Below, piece after piece: positions 1 through 6,638 of a DNA stretch of 53,942 bases. The stretch is from Shewanella insulae. Its GTDB lineage: Bacteria > Pseudomonadota > Gammaproteobacteria > Enterobacterales > Shewanellaceae. The DNA is taken from the NCBI RefSeq assembly GCF_009831655.1, contig NZ_WRPA01000025.1, forward strand, positions 1-53,942, given 5' to 3'. Position numbers and translations under genes: made by a program. Below the pieces are notes generated by a model, which searched no databases, was not told the origin of the DNA, and saw only the letters and a list, made by a program, of their open reading frames with translations. Numbering within the stretch: position 1 is the first letter of the stretch; each line of letters opens with the position of its first letter.

Positions 1-268
1 TGCTATCGATAGTGCGTATGGGAAAAGAGCTGATGCGACGGCGACACAGATACCCAATGTCAGTCGATGACCTACTGAATGCCGCCAGGAAGCTGGCAGA
101 ATTATCACTCATTCACGGCTGTTGGGGTATGAATTATGAGGGGATCCTACAGAGCTCTACCTCGGCATCCATGCCTCGGAAGGTGACAAATGTGTTTACA
201 CCCGGTTCTCACTCTCTTCGATTTGGCGGCGTTTGGTATCCTAAGACTACCCAAATCTAATGCGTTTG
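1..268. other. left-edge stretch without a recognised gene
   Basis: The window begins here. An 82-codon plus-strand reading frame (12-260) is open, but it has no ribosome binding site and resembles no family I know, so I do not call it. The segment lies directly downstream of the minus-strand gene that ends at 269. In minus-strand orientation it starts with AGCTAACAAACGC, which resembles one end of an integron attC site, but I could not find a convincing partner end. Confidence 0.3.
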
Positions 269-748
269 TTAGCTGTATTGCAGCTTACTCGAATTATCGA
301 AGTAAGACAGTTTGTTAGAAGATTCGGTCAGACTCTTGATTTCACTTAAAGGGACGTCGGTAACATAGTGCGCGCGAGTACTCATGATTTGAGCTTGCCA
401 AATTTGTTTGGCGCTTCGTAGCTCCCATTCCAGCTTAAAATGGTCATTTTCAAAGACAACATTAAGGTATTTAAGGCGTTCAACGCCGTGACTAACACCA
501 TCAATCTCAATGCTATTCACATCCGGCTTCAAAACAACAAGGCTTGGATCGCTATAGATCCTGTAAATTCTGTAACATAGCCAAATAAAGAAAACCGGAA
601 GCCAGAGAGTGATAACAATAACTTTACCAATTAGATTCGGTGGAATGTTTTCATGAAAAAAATAAAAAGGTAGGCAACACAATAAACACAACAAAAATAC
701 AATATATTGACCCACTGAATTTACTTTTTTGAACGAGACATCAGTCAA
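269..748 (-). CDS. hypothetical membrane protein
   Basis: I do not recognise this 159-residue protein. Two hydrophobic segments are visible, at about residues 14-33 and 41-60. A soluble C-terminal half of about 95 residues follows, with alternating hydrophobic and charged residues suggestive of beta structure. The gene is AT-rich compared with the housekeeping genes of the window and stands alone, with no co-directional neighbour in close contact. It lies in a stretch of small orphan genes that may be integron cassettes or other acquired DNA. The function is unknown; an inner-membrane location is inferred from the hydrophobic segments. Confidence 0.6.
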   Translation of the reverse strand: MTDVSFKKVNSVGQYIVFLLCLLCCLPFYFFHENIPPNLIGKVIVITLWLPVFFIWLCYRIYRIYSDPSLVVLKPDVNSIEIDGVSHGVERLKYLNVVFENDHFKLEWELRSAKQIWQAQIMSTRAHYVTDVPLSEIKSLTESSNKLSYFDNSSKLQYS

Positions 749-887
749 AATTCGACCTCATGAAAGTGCATTGGTATACAACACCTTTGTTTAGGGTTAT
801 CGAAAAAGAACGGAGCAGCGTGTAGGTTGCCACAGCTGTGCGCATTATGCACGGCGAACGGTTCAGCCCTATAATGTGACATGCAAG

Positions 888-1169
888 TTATTGGCACTTA
901 AACTCAATCTCTGCTTGCGCATCCGACCTGAACGGAACCATATCTTTAGGAACAGCTTTAATGAGTTGAAGTTCTTTCCCTTGAGCTTGGCAATAGGAAT
1001 TTGCTTCTTTTAAAGCATCAGCTTTAACCGCAGAACCAGTGACATCGAATCCCTTTTCAGATCTAGAGATCATATAGCGATCACCGCCTAATGGGACGAC
1101 CCCAGATGATTGCGCGCAGGCGGTTAATATTAAAATAAAGCCAATTACTATAACTCGATTAATTTTCAT
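888..1169 (-). CDS. small putative lipoprotein
   Basis: This 93-residue protein begins with a basic n-region and a hydrophobic core and ends in the lipobox LTAC, so it is probably a lipoprotein cleaved before Cys18. The mature part has about 75 residues. It contains a GFDVTG motif followed by a helix rich in Ala and Lys (KADALKEANSYC), a pattern seen in small hypothetical lipoproteins of gammaproteobacteria; two further cysteines could pair. No function can be assigned. It stands between other small orphan genes in the accessory region at the left of the window. Confidence 0.65.
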   Translation of the reverse strand: MKINRVIVIGFILILTACAQSSGVVPLGGDRYMISRSEKGFDVTGSAVKADALKEANSYCQAQGKELQLIKAVPKDMVPFRSDAQAEIEFKCQ

Positions 1170-1186
1170 TTTTCACTCAATTCACA

Positions 1187-1242
1187 CAACGCTGCATTAA
1201 AAGGTGAACAACACCACCAACCAAGCTAACGCATTGTGCCAT
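1187..1242. repeat. imperfect inverted repeat, possible attC-like site
   Basis: CACAACGC at the left and GCATTGTG at the right pair with one mismatch, and an inner GGTG/CACC stem closes a short loop. The arrangement of a palindrome with AACGC/GCGTT near its ends recalls integron attC sites, but the conserved GTTRRRY box is not clean. It lies just upstream of the minus-strand lipoprotein gene. This is a weak call. Confidence 0.25.
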
Positions 1243-1418
1243 AAACACTAAATTTAAAGTAGTGCCAAAAATGCCCAGCATTGAGAATCCCTTATAAATG
1301 CTTTGCTGTGTATGTTTTTCAACCTAGCCACTTGATTCCAACTGTACAAATACCCATATGTGAATTGTGTGGTTGCACACACAGGTGATCCATTAACTTA
1401 TTCATTTGAGGAAACTAT

Positions 1419-1649
1419 ATGGCTAATAAAGACTACAACGTTTATCAAGGTGCTGACGGCACATGGCGAGGTAAACGCCAAGATGCTAATAGAGCAAGTG
1501 TAACAGGTAGTACCCAGAAAGAGGTTTTTGAAAAAACTAGAGAACTAGCTAAAAAAGCTCAATCTGAAGTATCTATACACAGAGGTGACAATAACAAAAT
1601 CCGTGATAAGCATAGCTATGGGAATGACCCTAAAAGCTCAAAGGGCTAA
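1419..1649 (+). CDS. DUF2188-family protein
   Basis: This 76-residue hydrophilic protein carries the DUF2188 pattern. It starts with a YNVYQGADGTWRGKRQDANRAS stretch that reads as a short beta-rich unit, then TGSTQKEVFEKTRELAKKA, a helix, and a Lys/Asp-rich tail with repeated basic residues and a conserved His. A GAGG ribosome binding site stands about 9 bases upstream of the ATG. DUF2188 genes are common as stand-alone cargo in accessory regions, including integron cassettes. No enzymatic role is known. A possible attC-like hairpin lies immediately downstream at 1688-1742, which fits a cassette layout. Confidence 0.75.
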   Translation: MANKDYNVYQGADGTWRGKRQDANRASVTGSTQKEVFEKTRELAKKAQSEVSIHRGDNNKIRDKHSYGNDPKSSKG

Positions 1650-1687
1650 CAATTAATCATTTGGGGAAATGGATGTCCCCAGAATAT

Positions 1688-1742
1688 ACATAACGCCGCC
1701 AGCAGGGACCGTTTTTGGTTCCTCTGGCTGACTTTGTTAGGC
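1688..1742 (+). repeat. attC-like hairpin downstream of the DUF2188 gene
   Basis: The 55-bp segment begins with ATAACGCC and ends with GTTAGGC, which matches the GTTRRRY core of an attC site. Between them GCCAGCAGGGACC pairs with GGTTCCTCTGGC around a short T-rich loop, leaving one unpaired base, as is typical of attC extrahelical bases. It is placed 40 bases after a small cassette-type gene. The left core (ACATAAC) fits the consensus only in its AAC. No integrase gene is visible in the window. Confidence 0.4.
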
Positions 1743-2184
1743 TGGAGCATTACTCCACTCCTCCGACTTAAACCTATCCACTGTTTCTTCAATAGCCTCT
1801 TTGGGGCCTAGCTATAACAATAAATGGAATCAGAGTTATCTTTTGAGGGAGTTAATTGGCGCGTTTTGATTGGCTTTTTCATTCCCTGAATGGCGTCGTC
1901 GATGTTTGATTCGAGTTGGCCTAACTCTGTCCTTGATTGGTGATACTTTAGTCTATCTTGTGGTTGGCATTCAACATGTCACTTCACATTTTGTTGCGTT
2001 TTTTTGCTCTAAAAATAATAACTTGTATCAGTGACAAACAAATGAAGCTTATTCGAAGAGACGTTGGACACCCAGTGTAGATGCATTTGCGGACGTCGAT
2101 GGCAGGGATGCCATCGTCGAGCCTCCACGGATGGATTCACGGCGTGTAGCAAATGTATCTGCACATAAGCGAGCCGCAGGCTAT
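1743..2184. other. non-coding stretch
   Basis: There is no convincing gene on either strand. A 61-codon minus-strand frame at 2009-2194 runs through low-complexity, hairpin-rich sequence (for example GATGGCAGGGATGCCATC at 2098-2115) and has no ribosome binding site. The sequence looks like degenerate intergenic repeat material. Confidence 0.4.
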
Positions 2185-2395
2185 AGGTTGCCACGAAGGA
2201 TCGACCTTCAATGTACTAGCCAATACCAATTACTGCCATATGCAAATACCACTATCCCCCTCGCCGGGTAGGCGTTAGGTAGCCATGAAGGTACGACCTT
2301 CAATGTACTAGCCAATACCAATTGCTGCCATACGCAAATACCACTATCCCCCTCGCCGGGCAGGCGTTAGGTTGCCATGAAGGTTCGACCTTCAA
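2185..2395. repeat. 92-bp tandem repeat, two copies plus a partial third
   Basis: Units start at 2185, 2277 and 2369, an exact 92-bp period. The first two are complete and differ at only a few positions; the third stops after about 27 bases. Each unit starts AGGTTGCCA or AGGTAGCCA and then has a small hairpin, TGAAGGTTCGACCTTCA in its best form, followed by AATGTACTAGCCAATACC and a CCCCCTCGCCGGG stretch. The hairpin motif also decays further right (about 2446). The role is unknown. Confidence 0.85.
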
Positions 2396-2500
2396 ATGAC
2401 CTAAACAAACACCAATGAAATCTGCGGCAAGCACTAAACATCAATAAAGATTCGACCTCCAATTCCCCGCCCGACTAGAATCCCGCCAAATTCATTTGGC

Positions 2501-2535
2501 AATAAAAAACCCCGTATTCTCATACGGGGTTTCTC
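2501..2535 (-). terminator. Rho-independent terminator of cydABX
   Basis: AAACCCCGTA and TACGGGGTTT pair around a six-base loop. On the minus strand the stem is followed by TTTTTT, so it ends transcripts coming from the cyd operon, whose last gene stops at 2555. Confidence 0.85.
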
Positions 2536-2554
2536 ATCAATCGCGATTCATGGC

Positions 2555-2671
2555 TTAATCGTTAAGCTCAGAATCCCTATCCATGTTCTCAGTATTCTCT
2601 AACCACAAGGCGTTGATGATACCGAAAGAACACGCCAGCAAAATGCCTAATATCCAAGCAAAATACCACAT
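2555..2671 (-). CDS. cydX: cytochrome bd oxidase small subunit CydX
   Basis: This 38-residue single-helix protein starts MWYFAWILGILLA and ends with an acidic hydrophilic tail, the classic CydX (YbgT) layout. CydX is an inner-membrane subunit that stabilises the CydAB quinol oxidase and its haems. The start is fixed by the conserved MWYF sequence and by an AGGAG ribosome binding site seven bases upstream. It lies 14 bases after cydB on the same strand and is the last gene before the terminator, so it is co-transcribed with cydAB. Confidence 0.9.
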   Translation of the reverse strand: MWYFAWILGILLACSFGIINALWLENTENMDRDSELND

Positions 2672-2685
2672 AGTGTCGGCTCCTG

Positions 2686-3825
2686 TTAGTAAAGTGACGT
2701 CTTGTTGTCTTCGATGTAACTACGGCTCAAGCGACCAAACATCTTGAAGTAAGTCCAGATGGTATAGCTTAGCACGATAGGTACGAAAATCGCGGCCGCC
2801 CAGGTCATCACAGTTAGTGTCATGTGACTCGCTGTGGCATCCCACATGGTCAGGCTCACATTTGGCTCAAGTGATGATGGCATCACGAACGGGAACATGG
2901 CCGCGCCGCAGGTCAGGATCACCATAGCCACGGTCAGCGAGCTGAACAGGAAGGCGAAACCAGAGCGGTTGAAACGACTCGCCAGCAGCGCCAATACCGG
3001 CATGCCGATACCCAGGATTGGGAACAGCATGGTCACTGGATACTTGTCGTAGTTGGCAAGCCAGGCACCCGCCTCTAGCGCAACCGTCTTAAGGGCTGGG
3101 TTAGACGCGCCGTGGGTGTCGATAGTCGAGGTCACCACATAGCCGTCGATACCATTAGCCAGCCATACACCGGCCAGGGTAAAGAGCACGGCTACCAGGG
3201 CCGCAGCCACCTGGGTCGCCGTCGCCGCACGCACACGCAGCTCGCCTTCTGTCTTCATCTGTAGCCAAGAGGCGCCCTGCATGATGATCATAGACACGCT
3301 CACCAGACCGGCCAACAGGCCGAAGGGATTCAGCAGGCCAAACAGACCACCGTGGTAGGTCGCACGCAGGTACTCGTCGAAGTTAAAGGGTACACCTTGC
3401 AACAGGTTACCGAAGGCAACGCCTATGATGAGCGGCGGTACGAAACCACCCACAAACAGCGCCCAGTCCCAGGCCTTACGCCATCTTGGATCTTCGATCT
3501 TAGAGCGGTAATCGAAGCCTACAGGACGCAGGAACAGGGCAAACAGCACCAACATCATGGCCACATAGAAGCCAGAGAAGGAGACCGCGTACACCATAGG
3601 CCAGGCCGCAAACAGCGCGCCACCTGCGGTGATCAGCCATACCTGGTTACCGTCCCAGTGGGGGGCGATCGAGTTGATCATAATGCGGCGCTCGGTATCG
3701 TCCTTACCGATAATCGGTAGCAAGGCACCCACGCCCATGTCGAAACCGTCGGTGACGGCAAATCCGATGAACAGCACACCAATGAGCGCCCACCAGACAA
3801 ATCTTAATATTTCATAATCAAACAT
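2686..3825 (-). CDS. cydB: cytochrome bd ubiquinol oxidase subunit II
   Basis: The protein has 379 residues, the usual CydB length, with about nine membrane segments. It starts MFDYEILRFVWWALIGVLF, includes the conserved AVTDGFDMGVG and WDGNQVWLI signatures, and ends in a cytoplasmic tail. CydB pairs with CydA to form the high-affinity terminal quinol oxidase of the inner membrane, which reduces oxygen to water without pumping protons but still generates proton-motive force. It follows cydA with a 15-base gap and has GGAG eight bases before the ATG. Expression is expected to share the upstream cydA promoter region. Confidence 0.97.
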   Translation of the reverse strand: MFDYEILRFVWWALIGVLFIGFAVTDGFDMGVGALLPIIGKDDTERRIMINSIAPHWDGNQVWLITAGGALFAAWPMVYAVSFSGFYVAMMLVLFALFLRPVGFDYRSKIEDPRWRKAWDWALFVGGFVPPLIIGVAFGNLLQGVPFNFDEYLRATYHGGLFGLLNPFGLLAGLVSVSMIIMQGASWLQMKTEGELRVRAATATQVAAALVAVLFTLAGVWLANGIDGYVVTSTIDTHGASNPALKTVALEAGAWLANYDKYPVTMLFPILGIGMPVLALLASRFNRSGFAFLFSSLTVAMVILTCGAAMFPFVMPSSLEPNVSLTMWDATASHMTLTVMTWAAAIFVPIVLSYTIWTYFKMFGRLSRSYIEDNKTSLY

Positions 3826-3840
3826 AATCAGATCTCCGGT

Positions 3841-5397
3841 TTAAGCTTCTAGGTTTTCAAAGTGATAACGGCCCGTCTTGAGACTGCTAGGTCCCTTACG
3901 TGCAAACTTGATCATCAAGAACAGCTCAATCACCAGCAAGACTGTGTAGAACAGGGTGATAGAAATGATACTGAACCAGAGATCCGCCGCGCTTAGGCTA
4001 GAGGCCGACATGAAGGTTGGTAGCACCTCTGAGATGGTCCAGGGCTGACGACCGTACTCGGCGACGAACCAACCACACTCGATGGCGATCCAAGGCAGTG
4101 GCAGGCTGTACAGCGCGGCCTTAAGTACCCAAGGCTTCTCTTCGATCTGATGACGTGTGCTCTGCCAGAAGGCCGCCGCAAACACAAACAGCATGATGAC
4201 ACCCAGGCCAACCATCACTCGGAAGCTCCAGAACATAGGGGCAACCGACGGGATAGAGTCCTTGGCGGCCGCCTTGATCTGCTCTTCTGTCGCATCGACC
4301 ACATTGTCTGTGTAACGCTTAAGCAGCAGGCCATAACCCAAATCGACCTTGGCAGCCTCGAAGGCGGCACGCAGCTCAGGGGTTTCGTTGCCGGCGCGCA
4401 GCTCGGTCAACATGGCGTATGCCTTCATGCCGTTGCGAATACGCTCCTCGTGCTCGACGATAAGGTCGCGGATACCGGTAACCTCTTCATCGATAGAACG
4501 GGTGGCGATGATACCCATGGCGTATGGGATCTTGATGGCATAATCTGTGTGCATGGTTTCCTGATTCGGGAAACCCACCGCGGTAAAGGCCGCGGGTGCA
4601 GGTTCTGTGTGCCATTCGGCTTCGATAGCCGCCAGCTTAACGCGCTGGGCCTCGCCCACCTTATAGCCTGACTCGTCACCCAGTACGATGACCGACAGGA
4701 TTGACGCCATACCAAAGCTGGCCGCGATGGCAAAAGAGCGGCGGGCAAACGGCAGGTCACGCTTCTTCAGTATGTAGTAAGCGCTAATCGCCAGTACAAA
4801 CATGGCGCCGGCAACATAGCCAGATGCCACGGTGTGAACAAACTTCACCTGGGCAACCGGGTTAAACAGCACCTCGGCGAAGCTGGTCATCTCCATACGC
4901 ATGGTTTCGTAGTTGAACACGCTGCCCACTGGGTTCTGCATCCAGCCGTTGGCCACCAGGATCCACAGCGCCGACATGTTTGAACCCAGTGCCACCAACC
5001 AGGTGACCGCCAGGTGTTGACGCTTGCTGAATCTGTCCCAACCGAAGAAGAACATACCCACCAGGGTGGATTCGAGGAAGAAGGCCATCAAGCCTTCGAT
5101 AGCCAGCGGCGCACCGAAGATGTCACCCACATAGTGAGAATAGTATGACCAGTTAGTCCCGAACTGGAACTCCATCGCCAAACCTGTGGTAACGCCAAGG
5201 GCGAAGTTAATACCAAATAACTTACCCCAGAACTTGGTCATATCTTTATAGATCTGCTTATTGGTCATCACATAGAGTGATTCCATAATGGCCAGCAAGA
5301 ACGCCAGCCCCAAGGTCAAAGGTACAAACAGGAAGTGATACATAGCTGTCAGCGCAAACTGTAAGCGCGAGAGCTCTACAACCTCTTCAACAATCAT
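3841..5397 (-). CDS. cydA: cytochrome bd ubiquinol oxidase subunit I
   Basis: CydA carries the three haems (b558, b595, d) and the quinol-binding Q loop of the bd oxidase. The chosen start gives 518 residues beginning MIVEEVVELSRLQF, with His21 in the AMYHFLF motif matching the N-terminal haem ligand. Also visible are MEFQFGTNW, the FVHT histidine, FWSFRVMVG with the Met haem ligand, and GRQPWTI near the C-terminus. A start nine codons upstream is open, but the ATG at 5397 has AAGGAG six bases before it and matches the family start. The gene heads the cydABX operon. An FNR-type palindrome about 330 bases upstream suggests oxygen-responsive control. Confidence 0.96.
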   Translation of the reverse strand: MIVEEVVELSRLQFALTAMYHFLFVPLTLGLAFLLAIMESLYVMTNKQIYKDMTKFWGKLFGINFALGVTTGLAMEFQFGTNWSYYSHYVGDIFGAPLAIEGLMAFFLESTLVGMFFFGWDRFSKRQHLAVTWLVALGSNMSALWILVANGWMQNPVGSVFNYETMRMEMTSFAEVLFNPVAQVKFVHTVASGYVAGAMFVLAISAYYILKKRDLPFARRSFAIAASFGMASILSVIVLGDESGYKVGEAQRVKLAAIEAEWHTEPAPAAFTAVGFPNQETMHTDYAIKIPYAMGIIATRSIDEEVTGIRDLIVEHEERIRNGMKAYAMLTELRAGNETPELRAAFEAAKVDLGYGLLLKRYTDNVVDATEEQIKAAAKDSIPSVAPMFWSFRVMVGLGVIMLFVFAAAFWQSTRHQIEEKPWVLKAALYSLPLPWIAIECGWFVAEYGRQPWTISEVLPTFMSASSLSAADLWFSIISITLFYTVLLVIELFLMIKFARKGPSSLKTGRYHFENLEA

Positions 5398-5724
5398 CAG
5401 TGACTCCTTAGGTGGTGCGATCATTCTTCAAGGTTAGATCCCCATCAACCCGGAAAAATGCCTAATTAGGAATTTTATTATTCAAGTAATTTGTCAGACC
5501 CTAGTCTCACAAACCGCCAAATTTTAACTTTTTGCCTCTATCAAGCGTCGCTAACGCTCAAAAAGGCCCTCCCACCCACTTTTTTGAGAGACGGCTCACA
5601 AAACCTTGCGGTTTTTAAGCTCTCGTCGCATAAAATGGCCGAGAAAATCAATTTAAATCATTTTTTTCAGAAACTTATAGCAAGGCATGTCAAACGTACC
5701 CTAGCCATTTTATACCATTCAAAA

Positions 5725-5738
5725 TTGATTCAAATCAA
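5725..5738. promoter_or_regulatory. FNR/EtrA-type binding site upstream of cydA
   Basis: TTGATTCAAATCAA is a perfect match to the palindromic FNR consensus TTGAT-N4-ATCAA. It is embedded in further copies of the half site (AATCAATCAATC). It lies about 330 bases upstream of the cydA start. In Shewanella the FNR homologue is EtrA, and Crp recognises related sites. The factor that actually binds is inferred. Confidence 0.6.
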
Positions 5739-5894
5739 TCAATCGCGGCGTGGATAGTGGGTTTTGCGGACGGTGCCACACTTCACCCGACAACACGCTT
5801 GCCAAAACATTAAAATCATGGTAGGAGCTCAGCTAGTTTTATTAAAAACCATAGTTTTAACAAACTTCACCCCATATCACACAAAAAACAACAT

Positions 5895-5913
5895 TTAACA
5901 AATCTTAACAAAT
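5895..5913. promoter_or_regulatory. possible ArcA-type direct repeat
   Basis: TTAACAAAT occurs twice with a 10-bp period. ArcA sites are AT-rich direct repeats spaced about one helical turn apart, and cyd genes are ArcA targets in other gammaproteobacteria. The match is loose and the distance to cydA is about 500 bases, so this is only a candidate. Confidence 0.25.
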
Positions 5914-6065
5914 ACAGGGTCAATATAACTAACCGAAATAAGAATGCCAGAACATACAAAACAAGCATTAAATTAGTAACATAACCACCACCTATAGTTA
6001 TAAATAAAAAACCAAACCCTTTTCATGGGTTAGATATTCTAATGCTAATTTGAAATTTTAATCGT

Positions 6066-6094
6066 TTGTCGTAAAGACGTCATTTGCTTACTAT
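6066..6094 (+). promoter_or_regulatory. sigma70-type promoter of the 25-codon gene
   Basis: TTGTCG (6066-6071) and TACTAT (6089-6094) are separated by exactly 17 bases. Transcription would start near 6101, about 90 bases before the small ORF at 6191, and would run to the terminator at 6315-6348. Confidence 0.5.
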
Positions 6095-6190
6095 ATCCCT
6101 GTGTTAAGGAGACGGCTCAATCAACCCGGTGAAGTTGCCCGGCAAGCCACACTCCGCTCACATCATTAATCACTGTGTGGAGAATCCGTT

Positions 6191-6268
6191 ATGAAAAACC
6201 TATTTGAACGTCTAGTTAACAGCTACAAGCGCACTTTTGTTGAACTCTATACCGCAAGAGAGCTATAA
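6191..6268 (+). CDS. 25-residue small protein of unknown function
   Basis: The ORF encodes a basic, amphipathic 25-residue peptide beginning MKNLFERLVNSYKRTF and ending ELYTAREL. GGAG stands eight bases before the ATG. A promoter-like sequence lies at 6066-6094 and a strong Rho-independent terminator at 6315-6348, so it appears to be a self-contained transcript of about 250 bases. The leader contains CCACAC and GTGTGG, which can pair and would place the ribosome binding site at the edge of a stem. No downstream plus-strand gene exists for it to attenuate, because purL points the other way. It could be a small membrane-associated or regulatory peptide, or a dual-function sRNA. I do not recognise the family. 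Confidence 0.5.
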   Translation: MKNLFERLVNSYKRTFVELYTAREL

Positions 6269-6314
6269 GTAGCCCTTTTTCCCTCTTTCCTTGAAGTTTT
6301 GTTAGCGCAAAACG

Positions 6315-6348
6315 GCCACCGTTTTCTCCTCGAAGGCGGTGGCTTTTT
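6315..6348 (+). terminator. Rho-independent terminator of the small gene
   Basis: GCCACCG (6315-6321) pairs with CGGTGGC (6337-6343) and is followed by TTTTT on the plus strand. It lies 46 bases after the stop codon of the 25-codon ORF. Confidence 0.75.
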
Positions 6349-6578
6349 ACTTTATGCAGCTTATATTTAGGTGATACCAGGCTAGTTTAGCAGAAGCTAA
6401 ACAAAAGAGGTTGCCTAATACCAATTTTACTCGGTTTCGGCATTAGACAGTATTTGCGTAAACTAAACATAAAAAAGGTCAATACAGCTTCTTTATTTCT
6501 ATTTAGTAGTTCCAGATATAATAATGTACGGCTAAGTACATGTATCTTAGCGATTTTAAGCTAACCCTTTATGGGTAT
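6349..6578. other. intergenic stretch, no gene seen
   Basis: About 230 AT-rich bases lie between the terminator of the small plus-strand transcript and the purL terminator. I see no open frame with a ribosome binding site and no clear repeat. Confidence 0.4.
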
Positions 6579-6581
6579 AAA

Positions 6582-6613
6582 AAAAGGGCCTCGAAATTTC
6601 GAGGCCCTTTTTG
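6582..6613. terminator. bidirectional terminator after purL
   Basis: AAAGGGCCTCGAAA and TTTCGAGGCCCTTT form a long, nearly loop-less palindrome with T-runs on both strands. It lies 26 bases downstream of the purL stop codon on the minus strand. Confidence 0.9.
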
Positions 6614-6638
6614 CATCAATAAAACCGCTAAGCTTAGG

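Larger units (their letters stand above)
5398..6065. other. long AT-rich intergenic region upstream of cydA
   Basis: This 670-base, strongly AT-rich stretch has no supported gene. A plus-strand frame at 5491-5757 lacks a ribosome binding site and any recognisable protein. It holds the FNR-type box and the repeated TTAACAAAT motif listed separately. The length suggests a long regulatory region for cydABX with several operator sites. Confidence 0.5.

Noticed and set aside
12..260. 82-codon plus-strand frame at the left edge
   Set aside because: No ribosome binding site and no family resemblance; it reads through the tail region of the next minus-strand gene's flank.
2009..2194. 61-codon minus-strand frame
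   Set aside because: Lies in hairpin- and repeat-rich intergenic sequence with no ribosome binding site.
5491..5757. 88-codon plus-strand frame upstream of cydA
   Set aside because: Spans AT-rich regulatory DNA including the FNR box; no ribosome binding site or recognisable protein.
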